NCBI GenBank assembly: GCA_948474755.1
Contig: CAOLHI010000559.1
Span: forward strand, 434,001-498,000
Length of the DNA stretch: 64,000 nucleotides
Source of the DNA: Ctenosaura bakeri
Taxonomy: Eukaryota; Chordata; Lepidosauria; Squamata; Iguanidae
Reading direction: 5' to 3'
Part shown: positions 33,646 through 46,322 of the stretch, piece by piece
Layout: every line of letters starts with the position of its first letter
Numbering within the stretch: position 1 is the first letter of the stretch
Position numbers and translations under genes: made by a program
The notes under the pieces: model-generated
What the model saw: the letters and a program-made list of their open reading frames with translations, nothing else
Databases searched by the model: none
Told to the model about the DNA's origin: nothing

Positions 33646-36449
33646 AGTTGGTTTACAGCTACTTTCTTTTTCATGCTTTGTTTTCCATCAGCAGCTTGTG
33701 GCAGCTTCCAAAGGCACAACATTTTTTTAAAACTACGATTTGCCAATTCAGACATTATGCCAAATCATAGTTAACACAAAAACATGGCTTTCAAACCTAC
33801 TCCAGAATGTGGTTTCCTATTTTTTCATTTGGTAACAAATTGCCAACCATGGTTTATCAGGCAGTTTGGCATTGTGACTGAATAAGCCATGTTTATGATA
33901 TACCATCTGTGTATCTCTTTATTGTGATGCCAGCTAGAACAGAACACAATAAAAATAAATGTCTCTTTACTCTCAGTCCCACAAATTAATCAAACAGAAC
34001 AACTGATTGAACTGAACAAAGTTTGTAGCCTTAGAAAGAATGAGCTATCTTGGAAATTCATCAAAATAACAATAGGACTCTCATGTCCTCCAGACTGATA
34101 CCCTGCAGTTTGCTAGTGCTATATCTAGAACAGAGACTTTTTGAAAATCCAAGCATTTGCAATATTTAAGCATTTCTCACTCCAACATGCTTTCTTTAAG
34201 GAAGAAAAGTCAATGTATTTTTTAACAACCATGCTTTGAAGATTCAGAGTGAGCTTCCTCCTCCCTCCCCAGACTATTTCAGCAAGAAAAAAACTGCTGT
34301 ACTGGTGATGGCTTATTGAATCGCAACAGGCAGTAATGCTAGCTTGGAAGAAACCCTATTTGTTGCTAGGTAAACGTTGACCATCTCTGTATTGCAAAAG
34401 AACAGTGGTTCTAGTTTAAATTCTGCGGCTTATTTCTTTCCTGCCCCTTGCATTTTAAGAACAGAAGATGACAAGATGTTGTTAGCTGGAAAACTGCTAG
34501 AGTAAATAATTTACAGTTTGTGAGGTGAGTGATCCAGTTGCCCTTTGCACTTGCCTCTCCTTTAGAGGATTTTCTGATGTTGGCCCTGTTGCCCTCTTAG
34601 TACTCCTCTTGTGGGTGGACGTCTATACCAATTGTCTTCTTCTGTGGCATTCTAATTTCACCAAGACTTTGGGCTGTGTTACATTTTGTTCCTCCACTAT
34701 ATATTACTTGTTGAATAACATTTTAGGTCTCTTTTATGTTATGATGTTCTGAGATATATTTCAGATTTTATATTTTATTGTTCTTAAATGAAACATTGCA
34801 TGTTTTTCTGGAGGGGGAAGATTATCTGACAACAAGGATTGGTCTTGAGAGCTGTTCTGGCCAAAAGAATGATAAACTCTTAAATAAGTTAATCAACAGA
34901 GCTTCCACAAGTCCAAGTGAATCAGGTCTCTCATAAAAACAGGATGAAAAGTATAAAATTACATTGGGGACAAAATACGCATTGAGCTTTTAGTTGTCTT
35001 TAAGGAGGAATACCAAGCTACCTATATTGAAATATGCATAAAAATAATTAGAAATGTGTATTTTGGGGTTCTTTTTAAATATTCCCTCATTTCTGCTAGG
35101 CTTTGTCTTTTTCCAAATACTGGTCGCTAAAGCCTCTCAAAGCAGTCATATGCAAATACAACATGCATCTTTTGAATATCACATGCAGCTCTCTCCAGCC
35201 TCTTTGTATTTGGAAATCTGACTATACATATCAGTTCATTTGCTGTGGGGAATGCTATCAGCCATACAATCTCTCAGTGCAATAAATCTGCAAGTGAAAT
35301 AAGGGAAGCTCTCATCTGGAAAGACATATCACATTTTAGGCTGCCTTTCTCTTTGTTATTGCTTTTCATGACAGGAAAAATTGCTTTGCTGATACAAATG
35401 CTTGTATGTGGCTGTAGGTGGCATAGCTGCACAATTCACATTGTCTGGTCTCATGCCATAGACTCTAACATTCATTGACTTCAGTTTACCAAAAAAATAA
35501 AAATAAAAAAGTACCCAAGATTGCAGCATTTCAACATGCAGGAAGATGAGGTTCAGTAAAACTATCTCCACAAGCCTTGAATTCCTGCTATCACATAACT
35601 CGGCTGTGAAGCTAAGAGCACCATTCTGGAACAGCAACACTTTATTTAATATATAATTACCCAGAGAATCACTGCAAATCCTAGGATCTATACTGAAGGG
35701 GAAGATGCTTTCTACCATATTTTTTACACAATGTTTGAATTAAACTATAGCAGAAGAGCAGTCAAAACATTCCAGTTTGAATATATATGAATATAAGGGC
35801 CATCCTACAAGTTATTTTAAATACAGGTGTCTCTCTCTGATCACTGTGGTTTTAATAGAGTTATTGGACAAGGGATGTCTACAACTTACATTGCTCCAAA
35901 AGGAATCCATGAAAACATCATGTGTTTGAAAATACAAATTTCGGTTGCCCACCCAGTTTGGATTAAGGCCACATAGGGGCAAGTAATTAAAACTCGCTGA
36001 ATTCCCAGACCATGCTACGGTCCCAGTCTATATTAGGCACCCCGCAGTTACTTTAGAGTTAAAGAGATGTAGCTAGTAGCTATATCTTCCAAAGTAACAT
36101 ATAGTCTGGGGACAGAGGATATTTCCAGATGGAGTACTGATTGTGTAATCTATGTCAGATCTAAAATTTTATTAGGGATACAGATGACAATACCTTCCAT
36201 ATATAACCTTCCTGTTTTTTCCCATCATTTCTTCCATTTTTTTCTTACATTGGCATATCTGTTAAAGAACAAATGGTGGGACAGATGTAAAACAGCTTTT
36301 GATTGATAGCACTAGCAGCTACTGAATGGTGTAAAACCATCCTTGGTCTAACTGCTTTCAAGTAAATATACTTTGAAGCAAGGACATTTAGTATCTCATG
36401 TTATCAGTGTATTGATCTACAACAGTGGGACAAAATGGTTTTTATTTTG
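33646..36449. other. Unassigned stretch
   Basis: About 2.8 kb with no recognisable repeat, RNA gene or convincing coding frame. Lack of visible repeats could mean older unique sequence, where host regulatory elements would be looked for first. Confidence 0.45.
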
Positions 36450-36547
36450 GGCATTTCCACACTATACTCTTATAGTGCAATTATTCCAATTGTTCCAAGA
36501 TGTTGAAAGTAGAATAATAGCACTGTACAGTGTGGTGCAGAAATGCC
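36450..36547. mobile_element. Palindromic hAT-like MITE with internal deletion
   Basis: Both termini are present (gggcatttccacactatact and gtgtggtgcagaaatgcc), as are both ends of the core, but the central ~100 bp seen at 63292-63494 is gone. A T-rich sequence flanks both sides, so the target duplication is only suggestive. Confidence 0.7.
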
Positions 36548-37344
36548 TTTTGTTTGTCTTCTATGTAGGCCTCTGCAATACTATCAAGTCCTTCACAATA
36601 GTTAATTCTGATTAGCACTTTGTGGGTCAGGAGCTTGTTCACAGGTGATAATAACATTGATGGATTTAGCAATTATTACATAAGGAAAGCAGCACCGTGC
36701 TTCTGCATTTGTTTTCTACCTTGGTATTGTGTGATTTTTATCATTGGATCCAAAAACAAAGACTTATCCACTGACAAGGTGGCATCAAACTCAAGTTCAG
36801 CTAGCAATAAATATTCAGGCAAAACCACATTCAGCTCAACAATGTTTAACTAAATAACAGGGGTGCCAATATCGGGGGATATGTACAAAGTGACAATGGT
36901 GTGGCTGGATAAAGAAGAGTGCATTTTCAATTAGATTTGTGTTGATGGAGCTATATGTCATCGGTTTAACCATGTACATGCCTGGCTAACTGTACTTTAT
37001 GGAAAATATGCTTTCATTTTGCTATTTTTTTCCAAGAAGAATGCTGTGGTGAACAATGGAAGCTCCACTAAACTCATGCTGACTTATGTGATCTCTCAGT
37101 CACTTTGGTGGTCATTTGGGGAAGTTTTGGGATTCAGATCTAGGACTTTGGCTCCAAAGTCTAGCCACAGTTGCACCATTATTTGCCCACAGAACTTTAT
37201 TGATCTGTTTCATGTCATCCACAAATTGTGTTGCCCACCAGGGGCTCCTTTATTTTTTTTCAGGTTTCGCAAGCTCCATGAAGTCCTCCTGGGAGCCTGA
37301 GTTCATGCACACACACACAAGGTACACACACATATATACAATGC
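36548..37344. other. Unassigned stretch
   Basis: A short CA-rich patch lies at 37306-37345. Nothing else recognised. Confidence 0.45.
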
Positions 37345-37500
37345 ATACCTTCAAACTTTCAAATTGTCCCAGTTTTTCAGCAACAGATCAATTCTCTGCT
37401 ATTCAAGTTTTTTGGCTGCTTTATAATACCCTGTTTTTTCTCTGCTCCTCCCATTTTTGGCTTACTTCAGTTGCTGAAAACTGAGTTCAAGGTGTAGATT
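37345..37500 (+). repeat. Unclassified interspersed repeat, copy 1
   Basis: Shares gcttacttcagttgctgaaa / actgagttcaaggtgtaga with 52140-52195, together with an upstream tgtccca/tgtccat block. Class unknown; no coding content. Confidence 0.5.
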
Positions 37501-40500
37501 TAATTTTCACTCTTCTGAGGATCTTTTTCACAGTTTGGGACTTGTTCCGTGCAAAATTCACACATAGTATTTCTTTTTATAAAAAAATTCTGAAATTGTT
37601 GCCTTTTTATTTAAAGATAGGGCAAATTGTATGCACAATAGACTCTAAACTATGAAGACTCCTTTCAGTCCAGGATCCTCCTTGTCAGGGTTTCTAGACA
37701 CACAAGAAAGGCATTTTTAACCTTTGTTTGAATATTTTTGATTTCCCCTTTGCCATTCCCATTGTACAGGGAGATGGCAGTGACAGAAGGAAAAATCCTG
37801 CTAACTCCAAGCTTCCTCCAGAAACTAGACATTTAAGAAAGATGATGTTCAGAGTTGGTAGCCTTTTCTTCCTATTGCTGCTATACCTACCTTTTCCCTT
37901 TTTCCATTGTCTTCTTGTTGCCTTTGGTGTAACTGTTGGACTTTTATAAAAGGTACCAGTGGCTGAACCATTTGATCAGTAGGAAGGGGTAATGGGCAGA
38001 TAGATAGTTCTTGGTGTTTCTGCTGTTGTCTTTCTCAGTGCTCAGTCCTTTTGCTCTCTTCTTACTTCTTTGGATTTCCTTCCTCCTTCTTCAAGGAAGG
38101 TGTTCTCATTGTCCCTTTTGTCTAAGAAGAGGGAAACCATATGTAATTCCAAACTGAGTAAACCAGCTTATACATTACAGCCAGGTTTAGGGGTTCTTGT
38201 AACCACAAATGTATTAAACTAATTCTCTTATCTCTTTTTTGATCCTTGGCTGGGTTTACTCAGCCAGTAAAAGTTTGTTTGTTTTACTTTACTAAGAAGT
38301 CCAGAGTAATTACTCCTATTTCTACATAAGCTTACTTGCACTAACCTGATATATTCTGCTTAGAATTAATACCATCTAGTCCTACAGTGTCTGTATCCCT
38401 TAAGATATATCATTAGTGAGTAACTGTGTAGAATCCAGGGACCAATTTTCCTCCAATATTCCCATGGGCCACACTACCTCTCCACATCAATCTGAAATGC
38501 CTCCATTATTCTTTGCAGTCCCCTTCAAAATGATGAAAAAAAGTGATGAGACTCACTTCTTACTGCCACTCTGAGAGGGACTGCAGAGGAAAATGGGTAT
38601 TTGGGGATAGTAGGGATAGTACAGGGTTCTTGTAGGGGTGGAGTGGCATCATTTTCACGTGTCCCTACCTGGATTGTGGGCAAACAATAGCTCAAAATTT
38701 GCATTCATTTTAAAAAAGAAATTAGGGGGTTGGGGACTGTCAGAATAAATTGGGCAATTGATATGATGTTGATGAAACCTCCAGCAGTTATTTCTTCCTT
38801 GTATGGCTGCAGAGACATGTTCTTTGCCCAGTGAGGCAAATATGTGTTTAACAAGGCAGTTTGTTAGCACAGGCAGTAAACAGAGACCCGCTGACTAGAT
38901 TTTTTATTCAAACAATAGTTCACGTTCATTAGTCCTGTCGTTCGTCTTTGTCTTGCATGGGCTCCATACAGAGCCATTTCCAAAAATACATGTGTGCTCT
39001 ATCCGGAGTTAGATTATGTAATTCCCCATGCATTTCACCAGATGAAGCCAGATGTGCAGTTTTGTCACATGAATTAATAACATGGGTGTGCCCTTAGGTG
39101 CTCCATAGCATCCCTGACCCGAATTCTTCAGCAAATTGCTAAATTCTGGTGCATCTTGCTTCAGCAAACAGAAACTTCTGGAGTATATCATTTGAATGTT
39201 TTAAAAATGTATTGTAATGAATTAAATATGATAATGAATAATGCATAAATGCAAAGGCTCATGTTATTTATTTGGATAAAAAGTTCAAAGTATTTGTCAA
39301 TGTCCATCCATTTGCAATCATATGATCGAATGAGGCTTAAATTTACCAACTAGAAAGTCATTATCAAAGCTGTCAGGGGCAATCCACAAATCAGTTAAGA
39401 CAGAGTAGTTGAATTAGTACTGGTTTAGTTGACTTGCATGCAACTTAAGACAATATATACACTCCAGGTCTTCCACTTAAATGACATTGGAGATCGGAAC
39501 GTCTATATCCATTGTTCATACAACTTGACAGGCAGATGATTGTGTAATTATCAATACTTCAATAGGTTATACACAGTATGAGATTTTTATATATTCCCAA
39601 GGAACGTGAGCAGCAACTATTGTTCAATAGTCTTAGGGCCTGGCAGAATCTATCTCAGTATATGGTGCTTTGGCTGCCTCTCTACACAAGAATTGATTCA
39701 CAAGTACACTGTATACTTCCAGCATATGTGTGTGTACTGTCCAGAGTTTATTGGATTGCAATATTTCATAATGTAAGAAGAAGAACTCCTTGGTAAAATG
39801 AATGACCCCTCAAGTGAAACAATAAATCACCTTTTGGAAACAAATATATTAGGAAAATGAGCACAATAGGAAACCTCAATATTCCCCCATAAGACAAGTA
39901 CAGCTAAACAATTTTGGCATGTGGGTATACGCATAGGCCTTAACATATCCCATATCACTACCCAGTTGTCAGCATTACAGATTATCAAGGAATTCAGTGC
40001 AAAGGGTTCTGTAAGTTTTAAATAGATGTGGAAAAAATGAAGAGTGAAAAACTCACTTCTCTTATTTTTTTTAAACACTTTTGCATGCTTCAAGACTACA
40101 GTGTTGGCATTAAAAGTTGAACATTGTGGACTGTGTGCAGGACTAGTATTGACTTAGAATGCTAAGAGTATATACTAAGAATGTATTGAAAGGAATGTAT
40201 GAGAGCTTAAATCAGGGATGAGCTGGAGCTTGGAAAAATCACTTTCTGTTCTACAGTTTAAGGAACCTTCAACCACCCCAATGTTCTCCATGTTTACCAG
40301 CCTTACTTCATCCATTCTTTGACTTTTCCATATCAGATGGCAAGTCTGCAGGGAACTTCTATTCAAATTTGCTTTAACGTTAGTAGAATTTGTAGCAGTT
40401 AAGAACCCTATTTTACCAGAATTCCCATTAGTGTGGAGTGTTCTTCTTGTGTACAAGCAAATGCAAGTAGGATTCCCTTGCACACCTTGGCATTCAACAG

Positions 40501-41833
40501 GCTGAGAAACTGTATCTGGGGCTAGCTGACAAAGAAAACTGAGATGGGGCCAGCATATTCCACAATAAGAATTCATGCATTATTATGAATGGATGAATAA
40601 TACTAAACTCAAAAATAATGGAATAGGTGAATGAACCAGAATATTGGAACTGTCTGAAGGGACAACACAGAAATGCTTTCCTACAGTGACCATTCCATTT
40701 CACTCCTTTCAATTCACTAGGTTGCTGTTTCTGGTTGAAACAGGCATAGTTCCCTTGTCCCATATCTTTGTAGAGATTCTTTGCTTTATGCTTTCCAATT
40801 TGTTTCTAGCTAGAGTTCCCAGAGTTTACCATTTTGGTCACCTGGACTTCCAAGGTTGCATTAATAATATTGCCTAATATGCAAATCAATTTCAACATTC
40901 CCTTACAAATATCTTCAGTTTTGGACTCTCATAAAATTATATTACAAGAGGATAAAGATGCACCTTCATAATTAGCCTTTGCAAGTCCATACCTTATGGA
41001 GGTTCATCCACATTTCTAGACTTGCTGCATTATCTTTTAAAGATATTACACAGTATAAACATACTGCTTCTTATAAGGAATATTTTCCATATTTATAAGA
41101 TACATAGTACTTGCAGTACATTGCAGTACAAAGGAGCACTACCTTACACAATATATTTATGTTATAGTACTGCAGCAGAAAATATTTTTAGCACGTGAGC
41201 ACCGAAATATAGTTCTTGCCTTTCAGTATTTTGCAGCATTTCAGCGATTTCCGTTTCATTAATTCAGCATAGCTATAATAAAGCATAGTTACAATAATTG
41301 TTTTTTATTTTTGAATTGGCATTTCAAATAGAATATTATATATTCTGAGCATTCTCACCCATTTAGGGAACTGCATTAAGCAAAGAAGACAGTGTATTCA
41401 GAGCAATCAATTGGACCGACCCATAGCTACTGCAGTCTAATAGCTTATATAGCTGCCCAAGAGATTTGCTTATCTGATCTCAACAAACAGTTTTGAGGAG
41501 CCAAAAATGTCTCTTTTCAGAGGCATAATTTTTTAGTTGTCACTAGTTGAATTTTGAGGAACCAAAAACATCAAGTCCGGCTTCCTGCCTAGACTTTCTG
41601 CTACCCTTGTATGTCACTTTCCCATTATTATATTTGCCTAACTGTGGGATCTGACTGGCTTCCAGGATTCAACTATGCACATACAGTGTCTCCCTCTCTT
41701 TTATAAAGTAAAGTGCTTTTTCAAACCTTGATTTCTGAAATGTAGCCCAAAATCCAATTCATAACAGATTTCCCATTTCCAAGGGTAAGAGTATCTCCCA
41801 CTAACATCTGAAAAATGGAAATCTCTCCACATA
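37501..41833. other. Unassigned stretch
   Basis: About 4.3 kb without a confidently named element. A frame at 39578-39796 and following codons to about 40100 has a faint LINE-like feel but no diagnostic motif. Old, decayed repeats may be present. Confidence 0.4.
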
Positions 41834-41957
41834 GTGGGCAAAGTACATCCCTCCAGATGTTGTTAGATTGCAGCTATGATCACCCCTTTTTATTGGCAAG
41901 TCTGGCTGGGACTGATCGGAGTTGCAGCCAAGCGTCTGGAAGGTTGCACATTACCTG
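41834..41957. mobile_element. hAT-like MITE, imperfect palindrome
   Basis: The left arm (tacatccctccagatgttgt, agattgcagct) is mirrored by the right arm (ggagttgcagccaagcgtct, ggaaggttgcacat). Typical 120-bp amniote MITE layout. No clear target duplication. Confidence 0.5.
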
Positions 41958-42050
41958 TCCCATGGAGTCTGAACCTGGCATAAATAAAGTGGCAGCAGGG
42001 ATGCACCTGAGGTTGAACAGGTTCTGTGCCCTATCAATAATACTCTAATA

Positions 42051-42544
42051 CAGAGCTTTCCAAACTGTGTATCGTGACACGTTAGTGTGTCAGCTGCCGT
42101 GTGTAGGTGTGTTGTGTGAATGTAACAAGAAACCTCTGAGTCTATGTGAAATAAGCAATATCAACTTGCATGCATTTTTATGCAGCAAAGGTGTCCGGCA
42201 TTAGTACGGTGCACTAGTATATTCTCCTTCCTTCATATCCGTGTATATACACCACAGTCAACGGATCATACAGGTACTTCCAATGTGCAGCATGCATAAT
42301 CGGGTTGAAACAGCCGAAGTGAATGTAAAAAGTTACAGGTGGCTGCTTGACAAAAAAAAACACCTAGTCTGTACTGTCTATAGATGTGTCCCCATACATT
42401 TTGTTATTACAATTTATGCATGTGTCTGTATCTCTTATAAGGGTTAGTTTAACCTCTGGTTGCTAGTAAAACTGAATTACTGTGTCACAAAATGATGCAT
42501 GTCTAAAAAGTGCGTCAACGACATGAAAAGTTTGGAAAGCTCTG
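42051..42544. mobile_element. Non-autonomous hAT-type DNA transposon with perfect 8-bp target duplication
   Basis: 494 bp starting cagagctttccaaactgtgt and ending, in reverse complement, cagagctttccaaacttttc. The first 16 bases of the terminal inverted repeats are identical. Both sides are flanked by CTCTAATA (42043-42050 and 42545-42552), the 8-bp duplication expected of hAT transposition. The inside has no transposase frame, only an insignificant short frame at 42241-42447. It depends on a transposase supplied elsewhere. Confidence 0.9.
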
Positions 42545-42926
42545 CTCTAATAGACTGAAGATATCTGAGAGTTTTTGTTTGTAGACTTCTGTGTGGGAGA
42601 AAGGGGCAACGTATCACCAGGGGTTTGGTTCCTATATAAGCCTATACATGTAGATCTCCCTTCTCAGACATCTATGGCTCCTATGTAGACACATGGGCAG
42701 AGCTATATCTTCACCAAAAGTCAAGGTGAGACCATGACTATAGACTTATTGCCCCTTTAACAGTGTAAAGGAGAGACTATTCCCCCTGCATCATGGGAGG
42801 TATTTTGATCTGCTTTTCCTGACAGTGCTGACAGCACATCTGGACAATGGGTGATAACAAGAAAATGAAATTACGATGATGCCCATGGAGTTGTAGTTAA
42901 AGTATAATTGAAGACAATTTACTGTG

Positions 42927-43033
42927 CAGTGGTCCTCAGTCTTTGGTTCTTCTGATGTTTTGGACTTCAGGTTTATGAAGCTCCAACAGGTATGGCAATA
43001 TTTGGAGCTTATAGGATTTTAGGTGGTCCAACT
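42927..43033. mobile_element. Degraded hAT-like MITE
   Basis: Left cagtggtcctcagtctttgg and right taggattttaggtggtccaa are reminiscent of the termini of the 52635-52767 element. Inverted arms are imperfect. Confidence 0.35.
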
Positions 43034-43214
43034 GGTAAAATGTATTTTTTTAAGAGAGGAACAATTATATAGAGTATTAATTAGTTGTATTTTTGACTAC
43101 ATGTGCTCATAAGTATTTTTTTCTTTCTGTCTTTTTCAGGATTTTAAAAAGTCATTTTTAAAGTGATTCATTCCCATTACTACTCATAGTGTTCAAAAGC
43201 AGTGCCCCTGTATA
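43034..43214. other. Unassigned stretch
   Basis: Nothing recognised. Confidence 0.4.
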
Positions 43215-43440
43215 TTTTATTTAATTTATATTTTGTCTTTCTCCCAACATGGGTGGTTTACAGTATTGATTAAAAATGAACTACAACTAAAAACCTAATG
43301 ATGAACAAGTTAAAAGGCAATTAAATAATATACCCTATTGAAATACCACTAATTTAAAAACTGTATGGAAATATTTAAAGATATACCAACAGAACAGAAG
43401 TACAGCACATCTAACACACATCTTTAAAAGATGCTTTGGC
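43215..43440 (-). mobile_element. L2/CR1-like LINE 3'UTR fragment
   Basis: Begins on the plus strand with ttatattttgtctttctccc and aacatgggtggtttacagta, the reverse of the 3' terminus of the same LINE family as 15765. Decayed AT-rich 3'UTR follows. Confidence 0.6.
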
Positions 43441-43466
43441 ACAGCCAGTATATTGCCAAATGCATG

Positions 43467-43469
43467 TTT

Positions 43470-43510
<41 letters not shown>
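43467..43510. repeat. (AAT)n microsatellite
   Basis: About thirteen trinucleotide copies. The apparent poly-Asn frame through it is an artefact. Confidence 0.93.
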
Positions 43511-43511
<1 letters not shown>

Positions 43512-44842
43512 GTCTTCTTTACAATGTTATTATAATAGTAATTTTTTGCACTAGCCATTACTTTTCCATTATGGTTTGTTGCTTGGGGGCAGAGGCTAGA
43601 TTTGATAAGAGAATTACTGAAAATGCAAAATTCAAAGCATCATGAAAATGACTAAAAATGTCTTTTAAAGGGCAGCTAGGAAATATTACTTGCTACACCA
43701 ATAAAGTGACTTTATTCCCTTGTTTTTTATTATTTTTGAAAGGCACCATCATTGAGCCCTCATGACCAAGAAAAGTAATGCAATATAGTTAAATATGTTC
43801 CTTGTAACTTGTTCCTTCAAAACTGGGCTGTTTCAGACAAATACTTGACTTGCGTGACTGGAGATTTTTCAGATGCTGCTAGAAATCTATTAACAGCTAA
43901 GTGCTGACTCCGCCACTGCATTGGGGTAATCAAGGTATGTAAGTATGTGTTGTTTGACACTTCTGTGAATATAGTAAATTGAACTCTTTACCTGGGAAAT
44001 TTTATAGGTGCTGGCCTTTGGTTTTAAGTAAATAAATGACAGAGAAGAGACTGAGATTGAACAAAGGCTAGAAGGAAGGGAAACATTGATATGGACGGAA
44101 TGCAGTCTACTGATTTTTGGTGTGATGTGTAGTATTCCAAGCAATACCGTTTCCAGCTGCATCTCAATATTTCAAAGGGAAAAAAAAGATTCTTCTACCA
44201 TGTGCAGTTGATGGCTCTGCAGTCAAAGTGTGCTTAGCCTCCCCCATGTTACTGCTGCTTTTAAGTGAGATAGAAGGTTCTTTTTTTCCTTCCCAGCATA
44301 TCATGCACACATGGGTGATTTGGAAGAAATTATATATTTGGATTTCCAAAGCATTTTGATGAAGTCCCTCATGAATCGGCTCCTGAACAAACTGAACGTT
44401 CACTTCAAGGGGCCATTCACTCTGAGGTGACAAGTTCAGAAACCAGTCCTGCTGTTTCCTTCCCAAGAAAACATCATAGGTCAATTTGCTGTACTGGTTC
44501 TGACTTATTTCTTTTTTTCTCCTCATGAAAACTTTCATATCATATTCGACCAACACTTGAGAAAAGTATTTCAGAAAATTTTGAAAAAAAGACAACCAAT
44601 AATACTGGCTATACCAGACACATTTATTCAAGATTTGATTAATGTACTTAGAAAACTATTGCTGGAAGCCAGGTTAAGAGTCCTGACACCAGTTTTAAAA
44701 AGTAATTAAATTGCTTTGTGCAGGGTGGGGAAGGACATTATGAACAAAATTGTGGTGAGGGAAAGGCATTCTTCCATGCTTGATAATGGATAGTTTTATT
44801 TATTTATCGTATCCATTTGTATGGTGCTTATTATATTGAAAG
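43511..44842. other. Unassigned stretch
   Basis: No repeat confidently recognised. Open frames on the minus strand at 44164-44631 (155 codons) have ordinary composition but no motif I know, and no supporting splice or promoter structure. I do not call them genes. Confidence 0.4.
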
Positions 44843-45034
44843 GAGACCCAGCATAGTTTAGTAGATTAAGCATTGTATTATGGTCCTGGAGACCAAAGTT
44901 TCTGCTCAGCTATGGAACCCACTGGATAACCGTGGGCATGTCACATACTCTCAGCCCCAGAAAACCATGGGATAGGTTCACCTTAGGGTCACCATAAGTC
45001 TGAAACAATTAGAAGGCACACAACAACAACAAAT
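44843..45034 (+). mobile_element. ACA-SINE-like SINE, copy 5
   Basis: Head gagacccagcatagtttagt, body ctcagccccagaaaaccatg and gggtcaccataagtctgaaa, (ACA)n tail at about 45018-45031. The tRNA-derived boxes are strongly mutated. Confidence 0.82.
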
Positions 45035-45084
45035 ATTTAAAACAGTGTTTTAAAATGATAGTACAGAGTTAATCTTACCTCGTA

Positions 45085-45166
45085 CCTAGAACAGGCACAC
45101 TGAAATCAGTGAAACTTAAGGTTGGCATGATGAACTTAAGTTCTATTGGTTACAGTTCATCTACTC
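45085..45166. repeat. Short inverted interspersed repeat
   Basis: The arms gtgaaacttaaggtt and gaacttaagttctattgg form an imperfect palindrome around gcatgat. It resembles a common short lizard repeat; class unknown. Confidence 0.35.
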
Positions 45167-45579
45167 CGAGGCCCTTTCTGCACAACGTTGCTGTTGCATT
45201 TTTGCCACAGGATGGCAGCAGTTGGCAGGTTGCACTTCCGCATGACATCGTCGCCGTCCCGCTGCCATCCTGTCATGGAGCATCGCACTTGCACAGTTTT
45301 TGCAAAACAGAAAAAATCCATTTCACACCTGTGATCACGCAGCACTCCTATCACTTCTGGCCATGCGGAAGATGCAGAAGCACATTGGTGACACTTCCTT
45401 CCATAGCGTAGCAATGGAAAAACCCAGCTGCGCTGTGGAAGGAAGACATGGCACCATTGCGTTCTCTTCCACATGGGCCAAGCAGGTACAGAGGGGAGCA
45501 TTGCTGATACGCTCTCTTCTGGACTCGGGACTGCAGCGAGACAATGCAGAAGAGCTTCGTCATGTGAAAATGGCTTGAG
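45167..45579. mobile_element. GC-rich hAT-like MITE, second family
   Basis: Left end cgaggccctttctgcacaac; right end in reverse complement ctcaagccattttcacatga. It is about 413 bp with CpG density well above the flanks. Overlapping open frames on both strands (for example the minus strand 45157-45600, 147 codons) are by-products of its composition and palindromic structure. No transposase motif. Confidence 0.55.
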
Positions 45580-46232
45580 TATGACTAAATGTGTACCCAA
45601 CCCAATATTCTTTTGCAGCTATTCTTACTGATTTTAAGCTATTCTTGTTACTGTTGAAACAAAGAAAGACATTACAATGAACAAAAATCATAAACTTTAG
45701 CATTAGAAATTGCAGATGTGAATAGCTTTTCTCAGGCTCCTTACTTTAAATTCTGAAAATCTGCTGGATTTCTAAATAGATGCGAAATTGTTTCAATATT
45801 CCTTACCACTTACCACATACAATCTCTAAACTGCTGCTTATGCATACCAGACAATATCACTCTTTTCTGTTCACTCTTCTTTTCTCCACAGGAGATAATA
45901 GGAGGTAATGTGTCCTCTAGAAATGACTGATTTCAATCTCTCTCTCTCTCTAACACTTCTTTAAAATTTATCCTGCCATGTCCTTGTTCCGTGAAATGAA
46001 TAAATATTCCCATCATTGCCCCTAGGGATGAACACAATATACATCAATTTAACTGCACAGTTAAATCAGTAAAGGAACACAACAATTCAATTAAAGAAAC
46101 TTCTAAAACCAGTTACACGCTGATGCAAAAGAAGAGCCAAAATGTTAGACACCTCCTCTATTACATATAGCCTTCAATAATTGATATATTCAGTTTCCCT
46201 TGTATTATCTTTGAATCAACTAGCTCTTCATG
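45580..46232. other. Unassigned stretch
   Basis: (CT)n patch at 45936-45951. Nothing else recognised. Confidence 0.45.
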
Positions 46233-46322
46233 AGCCATTTCCACACTAGACTGTTATAGTGCTATTATTCCACTTTCAACATCCTATGGAATCCTGGCAT
46301 TTGCAGTTTAGGGAGGGGTCTC
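46233..46322. mobile_element. Half copy of the palindromic hAT-like MITE
   Basis: agccatttccacactagact, ttatagtgctattattccac and ggaatcctggcatttgcagt. Left half only. Confidence 0.7.

Noticed and set aside
39578..40093. Possible LINE C-terminal relic
   Set aside because: The translated frames feel LINE-like, but no diagnostic motif could be pointed to.
44164..44631. 155-codon minus-strand frame
   Set aside because: Composition is ordinary, but I see no motif, no homologue that I know and no splice or promoter context; kept as unassigned DNA.
45157..45600. 147-codon minus-strand frame and overlapping frames
   Set aside because: It lies within a CpG-rich MITE; open frames arise on both strands from low stop-codon density in GC-rich DNA.
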